The notes beneath the pieces were generated by a model, which made no database searches, had not been told where the DNA came from, and saw only the letters and a list, made by a program, of their open reading frames with translations. 64,000 nucleotides of DNA from the NCBI RefSeq assembly GCF_016656965.1, contig NZ_CP067977.1, forward strand, positions 1,240,001 to 1,304,000. Direction: 5' to 3'. Positions 23,562 through 31,521 of the stretch are shown piece after piece. This DNA is from Brevundimonas vitisensis. Its GTDB lineage: Bacteria > Pseudomonadota > Alphaproteobacteria > Caulobacterales > Caulobacteraceae. Position numbers and translations under genes: made by a program. Within the stretch, counting starts at the first letter, position 1. Every line of letters begins with the position of its first letter.

Positions 23562-24220
23562 AGTCAACGGTTAACGATCATCAGGCATGGGAGCCTACGT
23601 CCGGTTTTGGCGCACGGCTCAAAATCGCTATGGGTTCAATGCAGCAGGCACATCTGGCCAAGAGAGCCGATATCTCGACCTCGACGCTGTCGCGGATCCT
23701 GCAAGGTGCCGATCCGGGATTGGACGCGTCTATCCGGCTTGCGCGAGAAGTTGGGGCCGATCTGATCTGGCTGGCGACTGGGCGCGGCTCACCGAATGCG
23801 GCCGCCAGCGGCTATCTGAGCGTGCCCATCTATGACGTCCGCCTGGCCGCTGGCGTCGCGGCCTTCGCCGATGCGGCCGAGGTGATCGGGGAAATGCCTT
23901 TCGATCGTGGCCTTTTGCGCGACATTGGCCGCACCACCGCCGATGGGCTGGCGGTCTTCATAGCCGAAGGCGATTCGATGCATCCCAAGATTGCCGACGG
24001 GGCTCGCGTCCTGACCGATCTGAAGGATGTTCGACTGCGGGAGGGGGTCTTCGCCTTCCGCACGGGCGACGAGCTGCGCATCAAGCGCCTGCGCCGCCGC
24101 CTCGACGGCATCGAGATCATCTCCGACAACGAGAACTACCCGCCCGAGCTGGTCACCGGTGACGCAGCCGACGACCTAGCCATCATCGGCAAGGTCCTTT
24201 GGACAGGAACGGTCGTATGA
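23555..24220 (+). CDS. Phage repressor, XRE HTH plus S24 peptidase
   Basis: A 221-residue immunity repressor. An N-terminal HTH (about 18-70, QAHLAKRADISTSTLSRILQG) is followed by a LexA/CI-like S24 domain with Ser141 (EGDSMHP) and Lys177 (RIKRL). An Ala-Gly pair at 99-100 (RLAAGVAAF) is a plausible autocleavage site. This suggests SOS-type induction, unlike the Mu c repressor, which is not an S24 protein. The ATG at 23555 is the only good start, since an in-frame stop lies just upstream. It is followed by two overlapping small genes. Confidence 0.92.
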   Translation: MGQSTVNDHQAWEPTSGFGARLKIAMGSMQQAHLAKRADISTSTLSRILQGADPGLDASIRLAREVGADLIWLATGRGSPNAAASGYLSVPIYDVRLAAGVAAFADAAEVIGEMPFDRGLLRDIGRTTADGLAVFIAEGDSMHPKIADGARVLTDLKDVRLREGVFAFRTGDELRIKRLRRRLDGIEIISDNENYPPELVTGDAADDLAIIGKVLWTGTVV

Positions 24221-24333
24221 TCGAGAAACCAAAGCCCTCCAAGCTGCTGCTGATCAGCTTCTCCGCCCTGGCGATCATGGTCATGGGCATGGTCCTGGCT
24301 CTGCTGCTACAGATATCGTCGATGCTGTCATGA
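24217..24333 (+). CDS. 38-residue single-TM peptide co-transcribed with repressor
   Basis: ATG at 24217 overlaps the repressor TGA. The peptide is MIEKPKPSK, then one membrane helix (LLLISFSALAIMVMGMVLALLL) and a short tail. Its stop overlaps the start of the next gene. The double overlap supports translation. Being expressed with the repressor, it should be made in the lysogen; a role in superinfection exclusion is possible but unproven. Confidence 0.6.
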   Translation: MIEKPKPSKLLLISFSALAIMVMGMVLALLLQISSMLS

Positions 24334-24935
24334 CCCGGTCCGACACCAAGCCCTCCCGGTTCGCACTCATCGCGTATCGCACGCTCGCGATCTTGGTCGG
24401 TGTGGGCATTCTCGCCACTGTGATCGGGCGATGCGCGGGGGAACCTCCCCTGGAACCAGGGTCGGTGGTTCCTGCCGAACCCACTTCGATTGCGTCTTCG
24501 GTCGAGGGGATCAACTCGGTCCTCCCGTTCGAGGACGCGCTGATTGTGGGCCTCCAGCTGGACGGCACAGCAGGTGATGCTGACTATGTTTTCCGCGTCG
24601 GAGACGCGGTGAAATCCATTGCTGCGGTGATCCAGTCCGGGGCCACAGATGACGCCGCTCAAGCGAACAAGCTGGACCTGTCAGTCTCCAGCGCCGCGAC
24701 CGACCGCCTGGGCAATCCCAGGACCGTCCACGTCATGACCCTGACCTTTCCCATGGCCGATCTTCGAGCAGCCCGTCTCGACAATCTGAGCGTAGGCCGG
24801 GTGCTGAACCTGACCAGTGACATCAGGTTCGGCGGACACGGTGCCGGACAGCTCCTCGCCTATTGCGCCAGCGAGCGGGGACGAACCCAGAGCCGGCCGT
24901 TCTGCGCTCTGGCCGAAAGCAGAGCGACAAACTAG
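24330..24935 (+). CDS. Membrane-anchored protein in the repressor operon (201 aa)
   Basis: A 201-residue protein with an N-terminal membrane anchor (LIAYRTLAILVGVGILATVI, then a Cys in GRCAGEPP) and an external domain. It overlaps the 38-residue peptide gene, forming a three-gene operon with the repressor. No family recognised. Expression in the lysogenic state and an envelope location fit a host-altering (moron) gene. It ends three bases into the convergent 61-residue gene. Confidence 0.65.
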   Translation: MTRSDTKPSRFALIAYRTLAILVGVGILATVIGRCAGEPPLEPGSVVPAEPTSIASSVEGINSVLPFEDALIVGLQLDGTAGDADYVFRVGDAVKSIAAVIQSGATDDAAQANKLDLSVSSAATDRLGNPRTVHVMTLTFPMADLRAARLDNLSVGRVLNLTSDIRFGGHGAGQLLAYCASERGRTQSRPFCALAESRATN

Positions 24936-25117
24936 GCATCACCGTCGCTAGGGGTCAGCATGCGCGCGACCGTTTCCGGCTCCTCCGCCACGATCAGGCT
25001 CAGCGAGGCCGACAGCATCAGATGCGTCGTCCCGTCCGGCCCGCCGGTAAAGGCCTGCACCCGTGCCGCCCGCACATACATCGGCGGACCCTCGACCGAG
25101 GTGAACTTCACGAACAT
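24932..25117 (-). CDS. Small hypothetical protein (61 aa)
   Basis: A 61-residue beta-rich protein (MFVKFTSVEGPPMYVRAARVQAF). The ATG at 25115-25117 overlaps the SRAP stop, so the two are co-translated. Convergent with the repressor operon. No family recognised. Confidence 0.55.
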   Translation of the reverse strand: MFVKFTSVEGPPMYVRAARVQAFTGGPDGTTHLMLSASLSLIVAEEPETVARMLTPSDGDA

Positions 25118-25761
25118 CAGGCCGCCTTCTCGAATCGCTCGGGTCGAACCGACGCCAGCAGCGCCGCCGCGTCCTGGCCGGGGTCAAGCCACAGCGCCCA
25201 GTCCTCGGGCTCCAGGATGGCGGGGGCGCGATCGTGATAGTCGGCAAGCATCCCGGCCGACGGCCCGGTCAGGATGGTGAAACTGGCCACCTCGCCCGCG
25301 TCGGCCGTGGTCACCCGGTCCCACAGGCCCGCGAACCAGATCGGGCCGCCGTCTGCTCGCCGGAAGGTATGTTTTGTCTTGCCGCCAGCCGTGCCCGTCC
25401 ATTCATACCAGGCGCTCGCCGGCACGATGCACCGCCGCCGCCGGAAGGCCTCGCGGAAGGTCGATGTCCCCGCGCAGGTCTCGACCCGCGCATTGAACGT
25501 CGACAGCTTGAACCCGTCGCCTGCGCCTTTTTGGGTGTCCTTTAGTGGCTTGCCGTTCCGCCAGAACGGGACCAGGCCCCAGCGCATCTTCTCCAGCACC
25601 CAGGCCCCATCCTCGATCCGTGCCGTCACCTGGGCCGTGGTCGGCCGGACGTCGTCGTTCGGCTCCAGATTGAGTGGGGCAGTCCTGACCGTCGAATAGG
25701 TCAGCAGCGCCTCATGGATCTGGGCCCAGGTCAGATGGCTGGTGTCGAAGCGTCCGCACAT
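25117..25761 (-). CDS. SRAP/YedK-type abasic-site-binding protein
   Basis: A 214-residue SRAP (HMCES/YedK) protein that covalently traps abasic sites in single-stranded DNA through Cys2, exposed after Met removal. The start MCGRF is diagnostic. Other active-site parts are present: LEPNDDVRPT (Asn region), WYEW (Glu) and MLADYHDRAPAIL (His). The frame stays open upstream, but the Cys must follow the initiator Met, so the start is 25761. Frequently phage-carried, it may protect phage DNA or act in host repair. Confidence 0.92.
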   Translation of the reverse strand: MCGRFDTSHLTWAQIHEALLTYSTVRTAPLNLEPNDDVRPTTAQVTARIEDGAWVLEKMRWGLVPFWRNGKPLKDTQKGAGDGFKLSTFNARVETCAGTSTFREAFRRRRCIVPASAWYEWTGTAGGKTKHTFRRADGGPIWFAGLWDRVTTADAGEVASFTILTGPSAGMLADYHDRAPAILEPEDWALWLDPGQDAAALLASVRPERFEKAA

Positions 25762-25846
25762 AATCGGGAACCCTATAGGCCTCGGCTGCGCTGTCGAGAG
25801 GCAGTGCCGGCTGTGTGAGCGGTGGCCCGGCAGTAAGCGCCGCTCT

Positions 25847-26203
25847 TCATTTCCGCCCGGGCTCGTCGGGCGCGATCCATTTCCCCATGAACATGCGCCA
25901 GCCCAGGGCGTGCAGCTGGGCCCGCTCCTGATCGTTGAACGTCCACCAGGCCTCGTCGGCCTCGGTGATGGTATCCAGCGGCAGGGGCCAGAAACTGTTG
26001 GCATCCAGGAACCGCACCCGACCGGGACAGCCCGGCACCCGGCAGCGCGGCCGACGATTGCCCAGGGTCGCGTCCAGGCCCAGCGCGGCCGCGACGGCGA
26101 CCAGGTCGACGGGCCCTTGCCCCTGACACACGGAACATTGCCAACGAGCCTTGCCGCCGCGCGCGATCACTTGGGCCAGCGTGAAGCCCCCTCCCAATGA
26201 CAT
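25847..26203 (-). CDS. Zinc-finger-like hypothetical protein (118 aa)
   Basis: A 118-residue protein with CSVC (about 23-26) and CRVPGC (about 54-59), a likely zinc site, followed by a tryptophan-rich C-terminal part (WWTFNDQERAQLHALGWRMFMGKW). The gap to the SRAP gene is 85 bases. Possibly a small DNA-binding partner of the accessory group. No family recognised. Confidence 0.6.
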   Translation of the reverse strand: MSLGGGFTLAQVIARGGKARWQCSVCQGQGPVDLVAVAAALGLDATLGNRRPRCRVPGCPGRVRFLDANSFWPLPLDTITEADEAWWTFNDQERAQLHALGWRMFMGKWIAPDEPGRK

Positions 26204-26208
26204 GGCGG

Positions 26209-26415
26209 CTAATTCAGAGAGCGGTTCTCGAACGACCTTGCCAGTGTCAGCCGTGACACTGCCCGCCGAATACCGGCGATCGACCCAGGGCGCATCGCTT
26301 CCAGCCGCATCAAGGCATCGCGCATAGCCGTGTCGGTCGGCTCGCGCAGCAAGGCGATCAGCTGCAGCACGACCTGCTGGTCGTCAGGCGCAGCTGGGGC
26401 TTGGGTCGCATCCAT
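26209..26415 (-). CDS. Small helical hypothetical protein (68 aa)
   Basis: A 68-residue protein (VVLQLIALLREPTDTAMRDALMRLEAM). The ATG at 26413-26415 is preferred over the one two codons upstream because GGAG then lies five bases before it. Five bases separate it from the next gene. Last minus-strand gene before the repeat-rich spacer. Confidence 0.5.
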   Translation of the reverse strand: MDATQAPAAPDDQQVVLQLIALLREPTDTAMRDALMRLEAMRPGSIAGIRRAVSRLTLARSFENRSLN

Positions 26416-26537
26416 CTTCATCTCCAATGTTGCCGACCCGGCCGGACTCCTACGGATCTGCCCCCGCTGCCGCAAGCGCAATGTTCACGTCTTGTTCTAT
26501 TCTGGGGACAAGCCCGCCCGTGGGGCGTTTGGCTCCC

Positions 26538-26741
26538 ATGGCCCATCGCTTCGCCACCGAAATCGCCGCCCTACAGCGGACCGCCCAGCGCCTCGCCGCC
26601 GCCGGCCGCACCCTCGATCGCCTCGCCGAAAGGGGTCCCAGTTTCGCACCTGGACAATCGGCCACTTCGACGGCCTCGAACCGCCCCAAACGCCCGCGCC
26701 ACAAGGGTTCTTCACCTCGCGAGCGAACTGGGACCCCCTGA
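26538..26741 (+). CDS. Doubtful 67-residue ORF
   Basis: MAHRFATEIAALQRTAQRLAAAG starts like a real helical protein but degenerates into a low-complexity Ser/Pro/Arg tail, and the tail is encoded by the inverted repeats. No recognised family and no clear ribosome site. Listed for completeness. Confidence 0.2.
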   Translation: MAHRFATEIAALQRTAQRLAAAGRTLDRLAERGPSFAPGQSATSTASNRPKRPRHKGSSPRERTGTP

Positions 26742-26753
26742 GTCCCAGTTTCG
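26632..26753. repeat. Three GTCCCAGTT repeats, two forming an inverted pair
   Basis: GGGGTCCCAGTT at 26632-26643 is the exact reverse complement of AACTGGGACCCC at 26726-26737. A third copy, AGTCCCAGTTTCGG, begins at 26741 in the first orientation. Copies 1 and 3 also share the following TCG. Multiple copies in mixed orientation near a Mu-like end are reminiscent of transposase-binding sites, but the spacing to a phage terminus is unknown. Confidence 0.4.
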
Positions 26754-27010
26754 GCGATCGGCTTCGCTCGGCCAGGACCCCGATGCTCGTCCGAGGCGCC
26801 ATCTCCCCATGTGGCCTCAATCCCCGCCACGCCTGATTCAGAGGCCGTTTAGAAGCGCCTAAGCGACGCCTCAACGGCCATGGCGTCCAACGGCCAGACT
26901 CCGGCCGGTCCTGTCCCGCTGGTGTCTATTTCGCTGCCGACTCTAGACAGTGCAACGCACCGCCGACGCCGCCGATTTTTTCGGAGAGACCCTTACGTAG
27001 CGGGGATTTC

Positions 27011-27050
27011 ATCCCACCTGGTCCCGCCCGATCCCGCCTAGTCCCGGACT
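27011..27050. repeat. Four 10-bp phased RTCCC repeats
   Basis: The units ATCCCACCTG, GTCCCGCCCG, ATCCCGCCTA and GTCCCGGACT follow each other without gaps, so (A/G)TCCC recurs exactly every helical turn. GTCCC (as GGGAC) is also the repeated box in the immunity operator at 23516-23561. Looks like a protein-binding array; owner unknown. Confidence 0.5.
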
Positions 27051-27189
27051 CCAAGAGGTTCTGTCTCTCCACACGGATATTGCAGCGCTCCCGACTCGCG
27101 ATAGGTTTCAGCGATCACGGGTCGGCGGACATTGGGGAACGCTGTCGGCCGGGGTCACTCTCTCAAGCAGCGCCCCCTGAGCAGCCGCC

Positions 27190-27738
27190 ATGTCCGACGC
27201 CTATTTTGGCGAGATCCGCCTGTTCGGAGCCTGCCAGATTCCCACGGGCTGGATGATGTGCGACGGCGCCATCTTGTCCGTTCGAGAAAATGTCCAGTTA
27301 TTCAGTATCATAGGCGCACGGTACGGCGGCGACGGGGTCAATACCTTCGCCTTGCCGGATTTGCAGAGCCGCACGCCGATCCACATCGGCCAGGTTCCGG
27401 GCAGCACCGGCCCGGTCTGGAGTATGGGCCAGACCGGGGGCACCGAAACGGTCAGCCTGACCCTGGACCAGATCCCTCGCCATCTGCATTCCGTCCGCGC
27501 CACGACCCAGACCGGGACCACCGGCAATGCCACCAATGCCATGCCGTCGACCGTAAACCGTCACGCCACGGCCTCTGCGAATGACGCCCTGCTGTATGGG
27601 GCCCCCACACAACCTGCGGCCTTCGTGCCGGGCACACTGGGCGAATCCGGCGGGGGTTACGCCCACACCAATATGCAACCCAGCCTGGCCTTGCTGTTCT
27701 GCATCTGTGTGCAGGGCACTGTGCCCAATCGCGCCTGA
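27190..27738 (+). CDS. Phage tail collar-domain (Mdp-type) protein 1
   Basis: A 182-residue protein of the microcystin-dependent-protein group. The tail collar domain is at the N-terminus (FGEIRLFGACQIPTGWMMCDGAIL, YGGDGVNTFALPDLQSRTPIHIG), with a central PRHLHSV and the family ending YAHTNMQPSLALLFCICVQG. Such proteins are chromosomal, occur in sets of three and are of uncertain function. First of the three here. Confidence 0.88.
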   Translation: MSDAYFGEIRLFGACQIPTGWMMCDGAILSVRENVQLFSIIGARYGGDGVNTFALPDLQSRTPIHIGQVPGSTGPVWSMGQTGGTETVSLTLDQIPRHLHSVRATTQTGTTGNATNAMPSTVNRHATASANDALLYGAPTQPAAFVPGTLGESGGGYAHTNMQPSLALLFCICVQGTVPNRA

Positions 27739-27762
27739 TCGCCGACGAAGGGGAGATTCACC

Positions 27763-28290
27763 ATGAATCCGATAATCGGCGAAATCCGCATGATGGCGGG
27801 CGGCAGCTGTCCCGACGGCTGGCTGCCTTGCGACGGACGGGCCGTGCCGATCGCCACCTATCCGCATCTCTATTCGCTGTTTGGCACCATCTATGGCGGT
27901 GACGGCAACACCACCTTCGGCCTGCCCGACATGCGCGGGCGGTTGCCGGTCTGCGTGGGTCAGGGAGCGAACCTTTCGCTGCGCTCCCTCGGCGAGCAGT
28001 TCGGCCAGCAGTATGCCACCCTGACCCTGGCCCAGATTCCCCAGCATAGCCACGACCTGAACTATTCGGGGGGTCTGGGCACATCGCTGATCCCAGGCGT
28101 CGATCTGATGCATGCCACGGTCCAGCAGGACAGCCGCGCCTATCGGCCCAAGACCAGTCCGAGCGATACCAGCCAGATCTGCGCGCCCCATGCCGTGACC
28201 AGTGCCGGCGGCAACCAGCCCCACACCAACCTCATGCCCGCCCAGACGATCGCCTTCATCGTCTGCGTCAAGGGCCGCTACCCCAACTGA
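27763..28290 (+). CDS. Phage tail collar-domain (Mdp-type) protein 2
   Basis: A 175-residue paralogue of its neighbours: IGEIRMMAGGSCPDGWLPCDGRA, YGGDGNTTFGLPDMRGRLPV, PQHSHDL and QPHTNLMPAQTIAFIVCVKG. It follows protein 1 after 24 bases with GGGGAG before its ATG, and precedes protein 3 by 16 bases. Same operon. Confidence 0.88.
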   Translation: MNPIIGEIRMMAGGSCPDGWLPCDGRAVPIATYPHLYSLFGTIYGGDGNTTFGLPDMRGRLPVCVGQGANLSLRSLGEQFGQQYATLTLAQIPQHSHDLNYSGGLGTSLIPGVDLMHATVQQDSRAYRPKTSPSDTSQICAPHAVTSAGGNQPHTNLMPAQTIAFIVCVKGRYPN

Positions 28291-28306
28291 CTGCGGAGCA
28301 GGGCCG

Positions 28307-28882
28307 ATGGACCCCGAAGAAGACGCCTTCACATCGGAAATCCGGGTGTTCGCCTTTGATTTCTGCCCGCCCAACTGGCTGCCCTGCGACGGTCGGGCGG
28401 TCGCTATTTCGGATTATCCGCAGCTCTTCGTGGCTATCGCGAACACCTACGGCCCGCCCCCGGCCGAGGGGCAGTTCGTGCTGCCCGATCTGCGCGGGCG
28501 GGCGGTGATGGGCCAAGGTCAGGGCCCGGGTCTGTCGCCGCGCATGCTGGGCCAGGCCTCGGGCCAGAACGACGTGACCCTGAACTCCGCTCAGTTGCCG
28601 ACCCACAGCCATGCTCTGACCGTCGGGACCGGGGCCTATACGGATCTGGTCGCGGCACCCGGCGGAACGACCCGCCCCAGCCGGGTTCTGACGTCACTGA
28701 CGACAGGCAGCACCGATGTGGCGGAGAACTATTACGCAGGCCCCGTTTCGCCCAATACGACCTTGAGCCCCGCGGCGGTATCGAACGTCGGCGGCGGCCA
28801 GCCCCACACCAACCTCCAGCCCCTGATGGCCCTGACCTTCGCCATCTGCGTCAACGGGGCCTATGTCCCTTCGACGACCTGA
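28307..28882 (+). CDS. Phage tail collar-domain (Mdp-type) protein 3
   Basis: A 191-residue third paralogue: SEIRVFAFDFCPPNWLPCDGRAV, GQFVLPDLRGRAVMGQG, PTHSHAL and QPHTNLQPLMALTFAICVNG. The ATG at 28307 is chosen after GGAGCAGGG; an upstream extension is low-complexity shadow of gene 2. It converges on the secreted protein gene at 28889. Confidence 0.88.
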   Translation: MDPEEDAFTSEIRVFAFDFCPPNWLPCDGRAVAISDYPQLFVAIANTYGPPPAEGQFVLPDLRGRAVMGQGQGPGLSPRMLGQASGQNDVTLNSAQLPTHSHALTVGTGAYTDLVAAPGGTTRPSRVLTSLTTGSTDVAENYYAGPVSPNTTLSPAAVSNVGGGQPHTNLQPLMALTFAICVNGAYVPSTT

Positions 28883-28888
28883 ATCCGG

Positions 28889-29494
28889 TCAGCGGCCGGC
28901 CCGCAGCAAGGCCAGATTGGCCTGGCCCGGCGCAGCGCGCGTCAAGGTCAGCATATAGATGGGGCGCTCGGCAGCCGTTTCGAACATGGCGTTGCTGCCG
29001 CTCATCGCCAGATCGAGTTCGCTGACATAGGGACCGGTTCCCGAATAGATCCAGACCGGTTGTGGCGCATTGCCCGGCTCGACGCCCAGCCGGGCAGTGG
29101 CTAGTTCGACCAGGTTACCCGCATCGATTTCGGCGTCGGGCTCAGCCACGACGACGCACACCCGAACGACGACACCCGTTTCAGGCATAGGCGGCGAGAC
29201 GGACAGCATCAGCTGCGCCTGCGGCTGATCCGGGCCAGTGGTGGGCGAAAGGCGTACTGCAATCTCGGGCGCGTCGGGATTGACCATGGCCGCAACCATG
29301 GCCTCTGGCGCAGCCGTCCAGCCCGCAGCCTCCGCGGCCGACAGGGCCAGATCCCGATCCCCCCCGGTCGCCAGGCAGAACCGCTCCATATCGGAGAAAT
29401 AGCGCTGCGTGGGCGAAGGCGCCGCCTCCTGTGCCAGGGCCGGTGCGGCCAGGGCCGCCGCCACAATGCCCGCGAAACATGCCAGACGCCGCAT
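28889..29494 (-). CDS. Secreted hypothetical protein (201 aa)
   Basis: A 201-residue protein with a signal peptide (MRRLACFAGIVAAALAAPALAQ) and a mature domain without recognisable motif (YFSDMERFCLATGGDRDLAL). The ATG at 29492-29494 is the one that begins the signal peptide. Only six bases separate its stop from the convergent collar gene 3. Confidence 0.7.
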   Translation of the reverse strand: MRRLACFAGIVAAALAAPALAQEAAPSPTQRYFSDMERFCLATGGDRDLALSAAEAAGWTAAPEAMVAAMVNPDAPEIAVRLSPTTGPDQPQAQLMLSVSPPMPETGVVVRVCVVVAEPDAEIDAGNLVELATARLGVEPGNAPQPVWIYSGTGPYVSELDLAMSGSNAMFETAAERPIYMLTLTRAAPGQANLALLRAGR

Positions 29495-29547
29495 CTTCAA
29501 ACTCCTGAACCCGAGACCGCCAGCCATCGCCTGTGACGCCGCGTGCG

Positions 29548-30246
29548 TCAATCGTCGCGCGGGTCCAGGGCATAGGCCGCGACGCCGGGCACGGCCTCCA
29601 GACGCGCGGCCAACGCCTTCAGGTCCGCCTGCCCCGTGACCTTCAGCCGCCACGAACGGCGAAGAAGACGCCCTTCATCGACCAGTTCGAACCGGTCGGA
29701 CCGCGCGGCCTCGTCGACCCCGCGCAGAGCCTGCTCCACAGCCAGTGCAACTTCCGGCGCATCGCGGGGCCAGCAGACGACCGCGTCGATGATTGTGCGC
29801 GTCGGCAGGCTGGCGCTGACAAGGCGCAGCCCCACCAGGATCAAGGCGGTCACCGCCGTTCCCAATGCCGCCAGGGCATAGAGCCCGGCCCCGAACAGGA
29901 TTCCGATCGCAGAGGTGATCCACAGCGAGGCCGCCGTCGTCAGCCCGTGGATTGAAAAGCCGGTACGAAAGATGACGCCTGCACACAGAAAGCCGATCCC
30001 CGTCAGCACGCCATGGGCCATCCGCGTGGGATCGGTGACGATGTTCTCGTCCGGCAGGGCCTCGAAGGCCCAGTCGCCCTGCATCATGGCCGCCTGCATC
30101 AGCAGGGTCGAGGCCAGGCAAACCAGAATATGGGTGCGAAAACCCGCCGCCCTGCCCCGCCACTCCCGCTCAAGCCCGATCAGGCCGCCGGCCAGGACGG
30201 ATCCCGCCACCGGCGGCAGCAGACCAAGAAAGTCGACAAAGGTCAT
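29548..30246 (-). CDS. mgtC: MgtC/SapB family membrane protein
   Basis: A 232-residue protein. The N-terminal ~140 residues carry the MgtC domain: GGLIGLEREWRGRAAGFRTHILVCLAS, the TGIGFLCAGVIFR motif and GLTTAASLWITSAIG, with about five membrane helices. A short ACT-like cytoplasmic tail follows. MgtC proteins limit ATP synthase and help with low magnesium or acid stress. Symbol by family only. Confidence 0.9.
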   Translation of the reverse strand: MTFVDFLGLLPPVAGSVLAGGLIGLEREWRGRAAGFRTHILVCLASTLLMQAAMMQGDWAFEALPDENIVTDPTRMAHGVLTGIGFLCAGVIFRTGFSIHGLTTAASLWITSAIGILFGAGLYALAALGTAVTALILVGLRLVSASLPTRTIIDAVVCWPRDAPEVALAVEQALRGVDEAARSDRFELVDEGRLLRRSWRLKVTGQADLKALAARLEAVPGVAAYALDPRDD

Positions 30247-30308
30247 CGTCCGTCAACGGAGCGATGCTCTGGTGGGTTCCGGCTATCCGGCCATCCGGGC
30301 GATCGCGA

Positions 30309-31082
30309 TCACCCGCCCAGCTTGGCCAGATCCTCGTCCGAGATGTCTTCGTTGGAATAGACGGCCGAGACGTCGTCTTCGGCGTCCAGGGCATCCAGCA
30401 GCTTCATCAGGGTGCCGACCGTCTCGCCGGTCACCGGCACTTCCGACTGCGGCTTCCACACCAGTGCCGTCGACTTCGGGTCGCCCAGGACCTTGGACAT
30501 GGCCTCGGCCACATCGTTCAGGTCCTCGAAGGCGGTCCAGATGGTGTGGCCGGGCGCATCCTCATAGATGTCGGGCTTGACCAGATCGCTCTCGACGTCC
30601 TGGGCCCCGGCCTCGATGGCGGCTTCCATCACGGCATCCTCGGTGCCGGCCTCGGCCGGATAGACGATCTTGCCGACCCGGTCCCACATGAAGGCGACCG
30701 AGTTGATCTCGCCCAGCTGGCCGCCATTCTTGGAGAAGGCGGCGCGGATGTTGGAGCCCGCCCGATTCCGGTTGTCGGTCAGCGCCTCGACGATGATGCC
30801 GACCCCGCCCGGGCCACGGCCCTCATAGCGGATTTCTTCCATCGTATCGGCGTCGCCCGACGAGGCCTTGTTGATGGCGCGCTGGATCACGTCCTTGGGC
30901 AGGCTCTCGGCCTTGGCGTTGTTGACGGCCAGGCGCAGGCGCGGGTTCATGGCCGGGTCCGGCAGTCCGGACTTGGCCGCCACAGTGATGTCGCGCGACA
31001 ATTTGGAGAACAGCTTGGACCGCTGCGCGTCGGCGCGCCCCTTGCGGTGCATGATGTTCTTGAACTTGGAATGGCCGGCCAT
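30309..31082 (-). CDS. yebC: YebC/PmpR family protein
   Basis: A 257-residue YebC/TACO1-type protein: [20 protein letters not shown] at the start, then [21 protein letters not shown] and [22 protein letters not shown]. Family members were named as regulators, and recent work on the family points to a role at ribosomes during proline-rich translation. Length and motifs are standard for alphaproteobacteria. Confidence 0.95.
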   Translation of the reverse strand: MAGHSKFKNIMHRKGRADAQRSKLFSKLSRDITVAAKSGLPDPAMNPRLRLAVNNAKAESLPKDVIQRAINKASSGDADTMEEIRYEGRGPGGVGIIVEALTDNRNRAGSNIRAAFSKNGGQLGEINSVAFMWDRVGKIVYPAEAGTEDAVMEAAIEAGAQDVESDLVKPDIYEDAPGHTIWTAFEDLNDVAEAMSKVLGDPKSTALVWKPQSEVPVTGETVGTLMKLLDALDAEDDVSAVYSNEDISDEDLAKLGG

Positions 31083-31270
31083 GAAGAAGCTCTTGAAGGG
31101 CGCTATCGCTCGGCTGGCCCCATTGCTGGGTTCGGGCCTCGCGGCATGAGCGCGTCTGGAATCGGTTTGCGCGTCTAGCTCAATCGGTTGAAGCTGTCAC
31201 GGCATCTGCCCGACAGGAACCCCGGTCCTCTGTGCGGATTATTCCGCCGAACCCACGACGGAGATGCCCC

Positions 31271-31456
31271 ATGACCGCCGAAGACCTGATCTATGACGAG
31301 GACGATCTGGACGAAGCCGACATCGTGGAATGGTACGAGGCCCGCCCCGTGACCGTCTCGACCGCCGTGGCCACAGGGTCGATCGTGGCGGCCTTCGCTC
31401 TGGGCGTGCTGGCGACCGTGGGGGCCCTGGCCCTGATGGGCCGTCTGGACGACTGA
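31271..31456 (+). CDS. Small acidic membrane protein (61 aa)
   Basis: A 61-residue protein with a strongly acidic N-terminus (DLIYDEDDLDEADIVEWYEA) and one C-terminal membrane helix (GSIVAAFALGVLATVGALALMG). The ATG at 31271 is preferred to the frame opening upstream. No known family. Confidence 0.55.
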   Translation: MTAEDLIYDEDDLDEADIVEWYEARPVTVSTAVATGSIVAAFALGVLATVGALALMGRLDD

Positions 31457-31521
31457 TGTGTCTCGCGTGGCCGTGCGATCGGGCTTAAGGCTGACGATCG
31501 TCACACCACCGGAGCCACCCC

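Larger units (their letters stand above)
1..26415 (-). mobile_element. Mu-like transposable prophage (partial; tail end outside window)
   Basis: Gene content and order follow phage Mu: repressor/Ner switch, transposase A, ATPase B, GemA, Mor/C activator, lysis genes, gp25-gp29-like packaging genes, MuF, protease/scaffold, decoration protein, major head protein T. Late genes run toward base 1, so the tail module lies beyond the window. Most genes overlap their neighbours by a few bases, as in a compact phage genome. The outer boundary is uncertain: 26415 is the last minus-strand accessory gene and the true phage end could lie anywhere from about 24.9 to 27.1 kb. No 5-bp target duplication can be tested because only one end is in view. 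Confidence 0.9.
26416..27189. other. Gene-poor spacer at the prophage edge
   Basis: This 774-base stretch has no convincing conserved gene. It holds a doubtful 67-residue plus-strand frame (26538-26741), three copies of GTCCCAGTT in mixed orientation (26632-26753), an inverted GGCCGTT/AACGGCC (26843-26879) and four phased RTCCC repeats (27011-27050). One edge of the prophage probably lies here, but I could not identify TG/CA-type ends. Confidence 0.5.

Noticed and set aside
26949..26961. GTGCAACGCACC as a third late-operator copy
   Set aside because: Shares only one half-site (GTGCAAC) with the two perfect dyads and has a shorter arm; not enough to call.
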